A DNA stretch of 64,000 nucleotides from Pseudeuparius sepicola (lineage: Eukaryota > Arthropoda > Insecta > Coleoptera > Anthribidae), in assembly GCA_963920635.1 (NCBI GenBank), contig OY987301.1, positions 18,332,501-18,396,500 of the forward strand. Reading direction: 5' to 3'. Numbering within the stretch: the stretch's first letter is position 1; the number at the start of each line of letters is the position of its first letter. Made by a program: the position numbers and the translations under genes. Positions 11,480 through 22,800 of this stretch are shown here, in pieces. The notes under the pieces were generated by a model. That model did not search any database, was not told where the DNA came from, and was given only the letters and a program-made list of their open reading frames with translations.

Positions 11480-12280
11480 CGGACGATCTTCGACTAGCGC
11501 GTCGGCTACGGCGCGGCGGTACGGTGACGGAGACGGCGTACGTGCGCACAAGCTTTCCCCCATACCATTCAATACCACTATTCGGTGTTGCCGTTTATGC
11601 CGACATGTCCCCAAACTGACTTAAAGTCCCTTAAATCCGATTTTTGATTTTCGCGGATTTATACGGGGTTTCATTCGTTATAAGTTAATCTACTATCTCG
11701 TATAATTATTACGCACAAAAACGGGTAAATCCATGTAAAAATCCACTACACAATTAAATTTATACGGAATTAAATTACTAAATCAGGTAAATTTTCAGCA
11801 CACTTGGCAACATAGTAGCGCCGCCCCGAGAGAAGTAGGGGCCGCGAGCCGCGATTGGCTAATATCGCGCACTAGTTATGAGTAGTGGGGATCACCTGTA
11901 GTGTCGATGTCAAGTGGCGCCCCGCGCTTGCGCTCCTCGCCCAGCTGTAATTTAGTAGGTCGGCCGGGCCGGGCGGCGTGGAAATGGAGCAAAATCGAGT
12001 GAATCAGTGCCAGTGAATTCATTCGTAATTGTAATTATTGCGCGATTCGGCGCGGCGTCGTTTTTGTGTGAAGTTGGCGTCGGACGCCAGCGCCCGACGC
12101 CAACGTCATATGCCCGCGCCTGGCGAATCTCGGCGAAGGAATGTCGGGCAGTAGTCAAGGGCACGCAGAAGCTTAAATTCACCAGGAGGAGTCGCTGTTT
12201 TTCGGTTTTTGGGGACATTACGCGACATTTCGCCAACAAGTTTTTACGAAAAGTAAGAGGAATGGTAAGGAATTAACTTG
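11480..12280 (+). promoter_or_regulatory. GC- and CpG-rich block, promoter-like
   Basis: This is one of the most GC-rich parts of the window, with many CpG dinucleotides. An ATTGGCTAAT word (inverted CCAAT type) lies near 11856-11865, and possible splice donors AAAAGTAAGA and ATGGTAAGG lie near 12248-12270 on the plus strand. These features would fit a promoter with a non-coding first exon. No TATA box or following coding exon was found, and the block sits between matching terminal inverted repeats, so it may equally be internal element sequence. The open frames on both strands here (89-96 codons) overlap one another and show no domain. Confidence 0.3.
12073..12104. repeat. GC-rich hairpin
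   Basis: Arms GTTGGCGTCGG (12073-12083) and CCGACGCCAAC (12094-12104) are perfect, with a 10-base loop. It lies inside the GC-rich block and could form a stable stem in RNA or DNA. Confidence 0.9.
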
Positions 12281-12520
12281 AGAGAGTTCCGAAACGGCAA
12301 AGGGTTAAAAAATGCGGAAATGATAAGCACGCCAATTTGACAGTCTTCCCCAACTATTTTCGGAACCGAATAATTTTTTATTTACAACCATGTATGTAAT
12401 ATCGACATTTCTGACTTTTTAGAAGTTTGAAAGTGTCAATTTTTTGACTTTTACTTCCCGCCCTCCCGCCCGGGTGGAAAGTTTACTTTATCTCGAGACA
12501 CCTCGGTGTGTAATATACTA

Positions 12521-12836
12521 TTAAAAGTAGACAATAGACAGGACAACAACCCTGAGGGGGTTTAAAAGTGGCGCACCATCAGGCAAGGGTAGAAAAATAT
12601 TAAAAACGATGAACAAATCGGGGCCGCGCGTTAAATTCACATCAAATGACAGTCTTCCCCCACTTTTTTCGGAAACGAATAATTTTTTAAAAGTAGATAA
12701 TACATAGGACCACAACCCTGAGGGGGTTTAAAGGTGGCGCACTATCGGGCAAGGGTTGAAAAATATTAAAAACTATGAACAAATCGAAGCCGCGCGTTAA
12801 ATTCACGTCAAATTACAGTCTTCCCCCACTTTTTTC
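12521..12836 (+). repeat. 166-bp tandem duplication
   Basis: Unit 1 (12521-12686) and unit 2 (12687-12836) are closely similar. Shared words include AACCCTGAGGGGGTTTAAA, GGCAAGGGT, AAAAATATTAAAAAC and CCGCGCGTTAAATTCAC. The unit's closing part (ACAGTCTTCCCC-AC, then CCGAATAATTTTTTA-like) also occurs just upstream at about 12339-12380, so a third partial unit exists. Confidence 0.92.
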
Positions 12837-13629
12837 GAGATGATAGGGCTACAGGCGAACACTCGCTAAAAAAAAGTAACGCGCCGCTACTCTACGCTCT
12901 ACCCTATGGGTGGTTGTGGAAATTTGCAATTTTTACAGATAATTTGTATTTTAAAACAAATACTTTATTCAGTTGATTGCCGATCAGAAATTTATTATCC
13001 CAAGGTGTCCCAAGAGATGGCTAATTATTAGTATAAAAAAATTGCGGCCTGAAAATCAGTTGTAAAATAGGTAGGTAGGTAGATACCTACTCCACAAAAG
13101 ACTTGTCAAAAAATTATGAGTGTGAAATCAGCAATGAGTTTTCTAGCAATGACTTCTCCGAGCGGCGCTCGGATACATTTCTGCTGCCTAGGGACTTAAA
13201 ATAACAGTAAAGTGATAAAAACTGACGTGTTTGTTAAATTATTGTGTGCGCCTGTGAAGAAAGCAATAAACAGTTCTTCACAGCAACCGACATCATAAAA
13301 AAACGTGGATACCTACCAGCAGTAATTTTCAAAGGTACCTAGGTACCTAATTCTGCAAGCAGATTTATTCCACTCTGACATGCGGCAACGTCGCGGTATT
13401 TCCCTTCCTAATCTAACGTTATTCCCCTCCATCTCCTAGGGAGAGGTTAGACCTCCCCTCTAAGCGCTTCTAGTGACGATCCAGCGGCGTGCATTGAGCA
13501 CGGATAAAGATTGATTTGCCCCATTTTCTAAACATCGATTAAAAAAATTTTTTTTTTCATTTTTCGGTTTTATGAACGTCCCCGATTACGTGGTTAAAAT
13601 TTCTGTACCTATCAAAGATACACCCTGTA

Positions 13630-14273
13630 TTTATATCGACTTGAATATACTAGATTGTCACATTTGAACATTATACCTACCTACTTACTTACTTATCATG
13701 TTTGTATTATTATAGAGGCATTCTCCGTCAGAACGGAAGTATATGGCGACTGAGTGAATATAATATCACCTTTTGAGGTTAGAAGAAAGTTCTGTACGTC
13801 TGTATCAAGCTTTAAAAAAAACGTGGCATACCAAGCTAATGATTCTTTTCAAAACACCCTGTATATTTTTTGTATTTTTTTTAATCAAAAATATTTTTTT
13901 CGATTCCACAGATATAGTTGCGTGTAGTGCTCTGTATATGATAATGCAATGCATAGGTTAAAGGATACTTTGATATGCAGAACAATTATTGAAATCGTTT
14001 GCAAAGGATCCCGGCACACCAACTTTCAAACTTTTGGAACAAAAACAAAATTAAACCGATGAATCGTAATGCTCTACAATTCCTAGGACTCGATACAAAG
14101 TTGAGGTATATAGGTATTTTAGCTCAGTTACCTATTAGTTTTTCTATAAAATTTTACGCAAAATACTTAGTGTGCCTCGCTAAACTTTCAACAAAGGTTC
14201 TGTCAGTATACGAGTATGTGTAGCTTTGCCTGTGATAGATGGTTTACAGTGTCACATATAAAGTTCGCATCAT
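13630..14273. other. Gene-free stretch with one isolated element end
   Basis: A short (ACTT)n-type tract lies at 13674-13696. A solitary right-type end CACCCTG then TATATT lies at 13855-13866. No gene is recognised. Confidence 0.5.
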
Positions 14274-15128
14274 ATAGTAAATTTCTTTATTATTCGATTT
14301 AAGTAAATGTTGATGTCGCCAGTTGTTTTTGCTTAAAATGATGACAAATGACGCGCTCAAAAGCAATTTCATGTTCTTTTTCTGTCAAATATGACATTTT
14401 TTAATTTTTTTCTGAAAATTTATGGAAACTTGTTCGCTTTTCAATTTTCTACCGCTAGGTATACTAAATTTCAAACCTCTATAAAATACTTTGATTTTTT
14501 ATTTTTTCTAAGCAAGTTTCATTCAAATGCGTTTAAGTAAATCTATATAAAATCATTCAATTTTACTACGTCTACTGTCTATATTTTTTACATGTTAATT
14601 ATTAAATGTCGTTCCAAACCCATTATCCACTTGTAGATGGCCTTCTCCTCTTTTACTTTTTCTGTGTCAGTCGTCATTGGAATAAAGATAGGTAACAAAT
14701 ATTTTTCTACTATTGGCGGAAGTTTTTTTTATATCTTTGTTATTATGTAGTCGTGGGTTTTCTTACTTCAGGAAATATTGATGTCGACTTGAGTTTTGGA
14801 GATAACTATCTAAACTTGATCAACTTTGCATACAGTTTGACAATTTTTAAGTTGAGAATTTTTCTTTTTATATTTATTAAAATACATTTAAAAGAAATAT
14901 GTGTCGATAACAACAAATAAAAAAATAGAAGTGTTTTCTAGAGGTCTGAAATCTGACTTTTGAAAATTTTGAGAAGTAATGCCATTTAAACAGCATTTTT
15001 TTAAATGTCACTTTGACTCATAAAGAAAATGACGTGGTTGTTGAGCACGTCATTTGACATCGTTTTTTAAGTAAAAGCAACTGGTTACATTAATATTTTC
15101 TTAAATCAAATAATAAAAAATTCTGTAT
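14274..15128. mobile_element. Foldback element, about 855 bp, arms about 265 bp
   Basis: The left arm (14274-14545) matches the reverse complement of 14865-15128. Landmarks from outside in are TTTATTATT-GATTTAAG, CCAGTTG-TTTT, CAAATGACG-GCTCAA, AGACCTCTA-like and a TTTTTTATTT stretch. The interior of about 320 bases has no open frame of note. The outer ends do not carry the CAGGGTG motif, so this is a different family. No clear target duplication is visible. Confidence 0.8.
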
Positions 15129-15645
15129 ACCTATTTGGTTCACCTGTTTGAAAAATATTCGACCTTTGCGGGTATATTCAATAACCCTATGCAATGCTGA
15201 GAATTTGCATTCTCTCAGTTTCGCCATGAAGTGAATTATTCTGGCCAATTTCAGCGTGAATATTCACTCTGTTCGCTATTCTGCCACAGATAATTACTCT
15301 GCTAGCCAACTGGGGGCCATATACTGCAATCTTCTTGTGATTTATGACCTTGTGGAATATTGCTGGTTTTTGAGATATAAATCTAGAATAATAATTTATT
15401 AGTTTAGCACTAACTTGACCCATATATATTTCCTAAAATATTTATCTGGGAAGGACAAAAGCTCGGTAACCGGGAGTTTCTCGATTGATTGCAACATTAT
15501 TTACAAATGAAATAAATGTACTGAGTGATTCCTCTGCGATTCTAAAACTTATTGTAGAAAAAAACGTTCTTTTTGATTCTCCCAACTCATCGCCGAAAAC
15601 TTAAAAGTTCCCTGTACTGGTGAACATTGATTCAAGCAGCATACT

Positions 15646-15725
15646 CTGGAATGAAGCGTTGTATTATTCATTTGGGTGTTACTTTATTTATCGCGAATGC
15701 TGAAAACTTTCTGTACTATTTATTC
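15646..15725 (+). repeat. Dispersed repeat family R1, partial copy
   Basis: It corresponds to the last part of copy 1 (about 390-472) with shared GTATTATTCA, TTTATTTA and GAAAACTTTCT. It sits only 320 bases upstream of a longer copy in the same orientation. Confidence 0.45.
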
Positions 15726-16044
15726 GGGTTATGGCGTTTAGGTTTTAATATGCGATCAAGTATTTCAGACACCCAGTTGCATATTTTGTATAGTTGTAAA
15801 ACTCAAGCGATTATTTTACCACCAGCAGCCCTCCACATTATTCTGATGCAGAGAAAAAACTTTCAAATAAGAAATTGCTTAGTTCTTATTACTCTTACCT
15901 TAATAATAAATATTATTTTATTTCTGTTCTTATCAAAAGCCTTTTCGGGTGCTTTATATTCCTGTATTTCTTCCAGAATTTGTCCATATTAGAACAGTTC
16001 TTTCAAAAGTTTACCAAACAGTTTTCCACGCTGATCCTATCATA

Positions 16045-16270
16045 GGTTTTAAACGATCAGACATTCCTAACAGTTACACGAACTCGACGCAACTTTTACA
16101 AGTCCAATAATTCCGGGATTCCACAACTTCATAGAAAGCGGCAGTTTTCGATTTAAAACTTTCATCCAGTGGCATTAAACTTTCATAGGCTCGAATGAAC
16201 CGTCTAACTGTTATTCATTGGTCTGTTTCCTTATTATTTATTGTCAACACCAAAAACTTTCTATATTAAT
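16045..16270 (+). repeat. Dispersed repeat family R1, copy 2
   Basis: It aligns with 186-472 through TTTTAAACGATC, ATTCC-CAACTT, CATTAAACTTTCATA, CTCGAATGA-like and AAAAACTTTCT. It is shorter than copy 1 and no termini could be set. Confidence 0.5.
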
Positions 16271-17142
16271 GAATTGTGACTTTTACTTGACTTTTATTTT
16301 AGCTGACTAGCTAGAATAATATAAATAAGTTGTCTCATACGCAATGGAAGTGCGCTGCAAAATGTCACTTTCATTCAGAATGGCGATTTCTTTAAAGTAA
16401 AAGAAAAATAATATCCTTGGAAACATCCATCATGTGGTTTATTTGCCTGAACTCCCATTCATATCTATTAAAAAAATAATAATTTTAGCCCTTTCATACA
16501 TTTTCAATAATTTCTGTGTCCAACTTTTTGCCGATCATAGAGTACCCCTCTATTCTATTCTAATTTCAACAACGCTAAACGATATGAGACGGAGACACCA
16601 TTAGCAAGATATTATATTATGCAATATGGTTTGTGAGTTAGTGAACGCGAGTATAATATCAGACGGGTAACACGAGCAGAATACTTAAAGCTTCAAGTTA
16701 ATGAGATAATGTTAGTATGCTTTATGTTTCTGAGAAAACTCTAATGGTTTTCACAAAGGTTTAATATATAAATATTATAAACAGTGTCCGCCGAAAAGTT
16801 GGAACCTTAGGGATTTTTTTTTGGCTAAGATGAAACTGCTCTGGGGGCGATCATATCTGCTTCAAAAAAGAATCAAAATGAGACCATTAAACGTCGTGAC
16901 GTCATTTGACATACCTGTCAAAAGTGACATTTAATTAAATAAATGTCCAAATTAAGCCTTGTTTGTTATTTGACACAAAAAGTGGTCACATTAAGTCCAC
17001 GCCGATTCTGGCTAAATTAACAACTACTTTCGTATTGGTACAATTTGAATTTTTAAGGGCGTGTGTTATGTAGCATGATACACGCCTTTAGTGTAACATT
17101 TTTCGTGTATGTTATGACATCTGGTGATTAATACGGGGTTTT
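16271..17142. other. Gene-free stretch
   Basis: No gene is recognised. ACAGTGTCCGCCGAAAAG near 16783 looks like an element terminus, but no partner end was found. Confidence 0.45.
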
Positions 17143-17476
17143 TATACAAGATGTTTAGTAAACATATGGCAGAAATTTAAGGGGTTATTTCCTGGGTTAT
17201 TTTAAGTTATTTTGTCCCCTTGACGATTTTCGGACAACAGCAAAAAAAATTCATATTTTTAAAATTACTAATCCAATCAAATGTATTGGAATGAATTGAA
17301 ACAATTGTTTAAAGTTGGTAGCTAACATTCAAAATATTCTTATTGTCGAAAAACCTTTATCCTGTACCTTCTAAACAATAGCATCATCTTTCAGAAAATC
17401 ATCATCATACTCTTAAAATGGGCTAGAGAATAATCACTTTAATTTTTGCCATATGTTTACTAAAAACCCTGTGTAC
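17143..17476. mobile_element. MITE-like element with about 35-bp terminal inverted repeats
   Basis: The left end (17143-17177) contains TTTAGTAAACATATGGCA. The right end (17441-17476) is its reverse complement with a few mismatches and finishes AACCCTG. The interior has no gene. The right terminus resembles the CAGGGTG group. Confidence 0.8.
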
Positions 17477-18040
17477 AATTAAAAAAAATTACCCCTACCA
17501 TGGTATAGAACGGGCTTTTTGGGATAGATACTGTTTGTTCATTTCTGGTAAAGTACAATATACCTACATATTATATAAGTTCTTCAATCTTGAATTTTTA
17601 AATGGAACTCCCCGGTCTCTATAGATGCAAAGCCACAATTCGAAATAAACGAGTCACTAGTGTGGTAGGATAGTTATAGAAAGCCAGTTGTAGTTTAAAG
17701 ATTTATTTATTAAAAACATTTTTAAAAATACATTACTGACATTTGAAATATGTAGACTGGTTATTTAGTTGAATTATGTAGACAGTGGCAAAGAAAATAC
17801 TACTACGAATTTTCTTTGGTAGGTTGATCACTCAACCTGTAAAAATCGGAAAAGAGTGAACAATCTTTTAGATATTGGACTAGATAATTGCTTGTCCCAG
17901 CGGCGTCACACAATGGATATTTAATTTAAATTTCTACTTACTTTCCGACCTGCAGGCAGAATATGACGCGCAGAAATCCAGCTAGAGACCGACTGAGGGA
18001 GGAGAAAGGGCAAACATGCCATTATTTTGAACTTAATCAT
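17477..18040. other. Gene-free stretch
   Basis: AT-rich with no gene or repeat recognised. Confidence 0.45.
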
Positions 18041-18120
18041 AAAACGGGCGGTGTTTAAAAAACATGAACGGTGGAAATTAAACACGAGCGGTGTTAAAGA
18101 AAACACGAGAGGTGTTAAAA
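18041..18120 (+). repeat. Degenerate minisatellite, about 20-bp unit, four units
   Basis: Successive units carry the core ACACGAGCGGTGTTAAA or a variant of it (GGGCGGTGTTTAAA, GAACGGTGGAAA, GAGAGGTGTTAAA). Confidence 0.8.
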
Positions 18121-18397
18121 ACAATGAAATTACATTTTAAGAGATTAGGTATGTGTTTTTAGAAATACACATTGAGTATTTTTCATATCCCAAGGCATTT
18201 TTTTGTTGAAAAAAAAATAGATTTTTCATAAGTAGGTTGGTAGATATATAATCCATATTAATGATATGTGGTGTATAAATGAACACGATAAAAGTTTACC
18301 AGCTATTTTTGTGCTTTACACGGGCATATTTTTTTTACTGTGTACCCCTGTTAACTGTCTCCGCATGTTGTGCCATAACCATAATGTAGACTTTAAA

Positions 18398-18515
18398 TAT
18401 ACAGGGTGTTTCTTAATAATATGCTATATTGAAGGAGATGATTTTTGGGTCCATTTGGAGAAAAAAACTTCATATGAACATAATATGTCCTAAAAGTCTT
18501 AACTTTTAGGACAAT
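18398..18515 (+). mobile_element. Solitary left arm of a foldback family
   Basis: It starts TATACAGGGTGTTTC and matches the arms of the complete element at 39652-40359: CTTAATAA, then TTGGGTCCATTT, then TCATATGAA, then AAAAGTCTTAACTTTT. It ends in a 26-bp palindrome at 18487-18512 (arms GTCCTAAAAGT and ACTTTTAGGAC) where the full element enters its loop. No second arm follows, so it is truncated or a solo arm. Confidence 0.8.
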
Positions 18516-19150
18516 TACGGCCAACAACATCATCAATACATTTGCTTCAAGAGTGTTACGTATAGTTCGGCGGGGTCCTAAACTCTGTCAGCCGCCAGTG
18601 TAACAGCCACTTACCGCTTTGGAACCGGATTTCGGCACTCACGCATGCGCCCCACTCACCCTATCCCCCCGACAGAAATATTTGCGTTCAGAATTAAGCG
18701 GGCAAACTACTTAGACAAAGTATACGCGAGAAAGCAGAATTAGCGGATCTTTCTTTTGGGTTATTTGAAGAGTGGAAAGGGTGCTAGGGAGTTGGAGTTG
18801 GAAGTTTGAGAAAACAGTCGACATTGGCGTACGTAACTTCAGCTGAAGCAACGACAACGACGAACAATAATTGTCCCGTTCAAAAATTTAAAACAGCATA
18901 TTTTCGATGTCAATATTGGCGAACTATTGATTTGGCATTGCCGCACAAATATTCGGCATCCCTCTTGCATTTTTAGCTTACCATAGAAGTTGATCTAAGA
19001 AGAAGTCACAAGGCTTACTTGAAAAAAAATAACAGAAAAAACTAATATTACTATTAGGTATATGGATATATAATAAATAATACACAATACATAACACTCA
19101 TTAGCGCTAAGAGTTGACCTTTTTCCGGTAGAACATAGCACTGCATAAAA
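18516..19150. other. Gene-free stretch, GC-richer near 18560-18680
   Basis: No gene is recognised. The GC-richer part near 18560-18680 has no long open frame. Confidence 0.45.
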
Positions 19151-19661
19151 TGCAAAGGAGATAACTGATTGAATTTTTCTTTAGTTGGCCATTATTTGTC
19201 AACGTTGGGGTTAATTAAACGACTGTTATCATGTAGGCACATGTCAACAAATCGTTTCAATTAAAAATGTATACACCTTTGCTTCAATCAACTGTATTGT
19301 TAAAAAAGTTTGGTTTTCTCTGCACAACATAAAACTTTATTAATTCTTATTTATTTTCGTTATCTTTGTGTGAAGAAGTTGTGTAAAATATCCTCCACAC
19401 AAAACACGTGTTGTTGGAGTGAACAATATATTTTAAATCACGAAGAATATTTCACACTTCTTCAATAAAAATTATGAATGTAAACAAAAATTAATAATTT
19501 TTTAACTTTTGTCGAGAGAAAAACACTTTTCAACAATAGGTACAGTTAATTAAAGTGATTTGGTAAGAGGAGCCTACTTGATGAGCATAATAATTTAATT
19601 AACCCCAAAGTTGACAAATCATGGCCAAGTAAGAAAAATTCAATTAGTTTCCTCGTTTGCA
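19151..19661. mobile_element. Foldback MITE, 511 bp
   Basis: The left end TGCAAAGGAG at 19151 pairs with CCTCGTTTGCA at 19651-19661. The arms continue through TTGAATTTTTCTT, TTGGCCAT, ATTTGTCAAC and TTGGGGTTAATTAAA for about 85 bases. A second, inner inverted repeat (GTGTGAAGAAG at 19368 against CTTCTTC near 19455) forms the centre, so the element is close to palindromic throughout. No open frame is present and no target duplication is seen. Confidence 0.85.
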
Positions 19662-20273
19662 TTCTTGCGAATATTAAAACTCTCCATCAAATAGACAAAG
19701 CAATAACGCCCTGGTCTCTATTCTCAATGATTGTTTACGCACTGCACCAAACAACAATAATCTAGGGAGTAGAAAGTACAAGGTGAGTCCTAAATAACGT
19801 GAAAATCTACAGATAAAAAAAATATTTAAATAGTTACCCATGAAAATTCCGCCCCCTTAGAAATTTCGTCTGCCCACTAAACGTCTGGCTGCAAATTTTA
19901 ACAAACCATGGTTTCCGATAAACATGAAACAATTAATTTCCTCTTACAAAAACAATTATTTACGACAGGTAAACTTTGCCATTAAATATAAAAATGTGGG
20001 CGACTTCTTAAGCCAAACACATTTAAAAGTAAATTTTTTTTATTGTATTCAAGATTTCGCCAATGCCAAGGGTAATTTCTTTAAATGGAATATTCAGTAC
20101 TTATATTATCCGACAAATTGAAAGCTGGTTTAATTGTACGCATCAAACTTTCGTGTTATTTTTCTTATACAAACAGCTAATGAGATACGGGGATGAATTC
20201 AAATTCAAATTCACCTCAGTAACTTCATGCTGATGGTTAAAGCCTATCGTAAAAATGCTTATGTATCCTCATA
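19662..20273. other. Gene-free stretch
   Basis: AT-rich, with no gene or repeat recognised; the open frame at 19924-20121 shows no motif. Confidence 0.45.
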
Positions 20274-20415
20274 CTTCTACAATATAATATTATGAAGCAG
20301 CAAACTTTATTTTTCAATTACGGGTATGGTTTTGTCTTGTTTTGGACTTCTACAATATAATATTATGAAGCAGCAAACTTTATTTTCCAATTATGGTTTT
20401 GTCTTGTTTTGGACT
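20274..20415 (+). repeat. Tandem duplication, 73-bp unit
   Basis: Unit 1 (20274-20346) and unit 2 (20347-20415) both run from CTTCTACAATATAATATTAT through GAAGCAGCAAAC and GGTTTTGTCTTGTTTTGGACT. Unit 2 lacks a few bases. The near identity means a recent duplication. Confidence 0.95.
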
Positions 20416-20904
20416 CTATAAAAGCTGTAAATGGTTATCTGGATGAGTATATAATGAAAATTTAGTAAAATAAAGGTTTTAGAAGATAAGTTATACAATT
20501 TTACAGCTCAGCTAAAAGTTTATTATTTTAAATTAATTTACTCACCTACATGGAACAGCCACGACATTTGAACATTATCATGGTTATAAAGACTTGACAA
20601 TCTTGACGTATCTACTTGATTTAGGTATACAATTACAAGGCCGACTTCTAAAGCACATTTTAAGAGCCAAAGTAAGGGTATTTCTTATTTTTAAAGATAA
20701 ATTCTAGGTTGGTTTAGGAAAAATTTTAATTATTTGTGCTGATTACGATGGTGAAAAAAAAACAAACAATTATTATGTAAAAATAACTATTAGCCAATCA
20801 TTTTCAGTGACCAATTTTCATTATAACATCATCTCTATTTCTTGCTCTAGAGCTACTAGTTTGATTAGAATCTCCACAATTATTCTCCTGAGCCGTTGCA
20901 TCTT
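20416..20904. other. Gene-free stretch
   Basis: AT-rich with nothing recognised. Confidence 0.45.
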
Positions 20905-21133
20905 AACGTGACAGGAAAATAAGCATATACCCGCATACCCCTTAAACATGATTAATGATGAAAACTGCCTGTGCCTCGTCCGGATAGAATATGTTCACAT
21001 GCTTGTCCTATATCATCAGGACCTCCGTGTTGACACCTAACCAAGCATATAAATTATATTTTGACTTTAATAATGTATAAATTGTAAATTCCGACCGTAT
21101 ACATTTCCGTACTTCATCTTTATAAATTTAGCC
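20905..21133 (+). repeat. Dispersed repeat family R2, copy 1
   Basis: It matches 22559-22800 in the same orientation. Shared words in order are AACGTG, ACCCGC, CCTTTAAAC-like, GATTAATG, TGAAAA, GTGTTGAC, AAGC-TATAAATTA and TTTTGACTT, and then ATCTTTATAAAT. It is a diverged direct repeat of unknown class. Confidence 0.75.
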
Positions 21134-22558
21134 AGTAGAGTAAGTTTAGGATTTCAAAATTTGGTTTCAAAAACCTTGTCGGGCGTATAATTGTAAAGAA
21201 AATACATATTTCGGCAAATAAGTACGCGCTTATCAAACAACTATTGTCCAATGAAATTAATTGTGAATTTGAAATTTGAAAGCAAATTTTGAGAATCTAA
21301 ACTTTTTATCCGTTTTCCTAAATGGCTTAAATAAAAGCTTGTTTTTAAAAACTTTGAAGGCAACAAACATGCAAACAAAGGAAAATCTTTACTTACGTAC
21401 TTTACGTACGTACGTACTTTACGTACTTTACTTTACGTACTTTACTCGAGAACATACAAGTAGAGGAAATTTGAGATAGGTGCCTAATTTGAGAGAGCTA
21501 GTTATATTAAAGGATATGTAACGCCATATAACACAAATAGCCTAGACTAATTAAAATAAACTGGGGTGAAGTGTTAAAGTGGTAGTACTGGTAGTTGAGC
21601 GCTTCAATTCTTTTGTTTCTGTACAAAAGCACGTATGCTGTAATTTGACTGAAAAAGTTTTTTTGATAGTGTAAATGAACTGGCATTTACAGTCAAGGTG
21701 AAATGTAAAAAAAATTATGTGTCATAGTAGTTAGTATAGAAGGTAATAATTTGTTTACACCCTATTCATAAATGCAAGTGGCGCCTAAATATTTACACGA
21801 TGGAAGCACGTGAACAATTCTGAGGGCTAATACGAGGCAGGGCCGCATTAAGGACGATCTCTACGAATTTTATAATATAAAATATTAAAATAATATGCCC
21901 CAGTATTAAGAACTTTAAAAACAAACTTTTATGGCACACCTAGTCATTCACTTATCTGCAAATTTCTACTATTAACACAAATCGTAAGTCCAACAATTAA
22001 TAAACAGCGAAAGAATTATATCGGAAAAAATAAAGGTCCACTTGCAACTCAACACATCTGTAAGAAACATCGACTCGCTGCACTCGCCCGCCGGGTCAGA
22101 TTTTATTGCCGGCTAGCCAATAGCAAGCCGATCACGTGCGTATCACCCTCTAACCATGCAACAACTTGTGTTTATGTGTCACTTGCGTTTAGTTTGAATA
22201 TAGTATAGATCGCTATTTTAATGTAGTTTCTTTGCATCAATGTTTTGTCAATTTACTAAGCAAGTATTCTAATACAATATTAATAAAAAAATAACTGAAC
22301 TTTATTTCGAATTTACAAAAAAAGGGTCTCTTCCTCTACTTGAGCCCACAAAATGTACCTACCCGAGTAGGTACAACCAAGGTATACGGGTATATGTTAT
22401 GTATTCATAAATGCATCAAATGCAAGAATAAGTACCTACTTTTAAAATGACGTACTTTGGACCGAGTACTCAGTATAGTTGAAAAGTACAAGAACCAAGC
22501 ACTTGTATTCGAGTTTATTAAAACCTCCAGAACTCGCATGGTAGGTAGGATTCATTTT
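21134..22558. other. Gene-free stretch with a GC-rich patch
   Basis: It contains an ACGTACTTT-type simple repeat (21391-21445). A GC-rich patch at about 22070-22150 has GCTAGCCAATAGC (a CCAAT word) and GATCACGTGCG (an E-box type CACGTG). This could be regulatory, but no gene start is seen beside it. Confidence 0.45.
21391..21445. repeat. (ACGTACTTT)n simple repeat
   Basis: Overlapping TACGTACTTT units with a central ACGTACGTACGT. It is self-complementary in part. Confidence 0.85.
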
Positions 22559-22800
22559 AACGTGCTAGGAAAAGGGACATAAACAGGAAACACCCGCGTA
22601 ACCCTTTAAACAAGATTAATGGTGAAAATTCTGTGCCCGCATCCCGTTAAAACATGTTTCCACTCTTACGTCCTCTGTCAACGGTATACCCTCGTGTTGA
22701 CGCCTCAACTTATCCAAGCGTATAAATTAAGTTTTGACTTGTATAATATATTAAATCTTGAAGAGCGGCAGTATATTTCCCAAATTTATCTTTATAAATA
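22559..22800 (+). repeat. Dispersed repeat family R2, copy 2
   Basis: Direct repeat of 20905-21133, about 1.65 kb away. It carries an 84-codon open frame that is not kept in the other copy, so it is unlikely to be coding. Confidence 0.75.

Larger units (their letters stand above)
10067..13629. mobile_element. 3.56-kb segment bounded by 36-bp terminal inverted repeats
   Basis: The left end 10067-10102 begins TACAGGGTGTAACTTTGATA. The right end 13594-13629 is its reverse complement with only two mismatches in 36 bases. The ends point inward as in a DNA transposon, and TA is present at both junctions, compatible with a TA or TATA-type target site. The interior holds diverged tandem units, a GC-rich block, a hairpin and a 166-bp tandem duplication. 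I see no transposase. It could be a non-autonomous element, or two separate MITE copies flanking host DNA; the sequence alone does not decide between these. Confidence 0.6.

Noticed and set aside
12521..12836. CRISPR-like array
   Set aside because: Long adjacent units without spacers are a tandem duplication, and the sequence is eukaryotic in character.
15627..15992. 121-codon open frame with a hydrophobic tail
   Set aside because: Its first part lies in the R1 repeat, and the hydrophobic tail follows from T-rich codons. No domain recognised.
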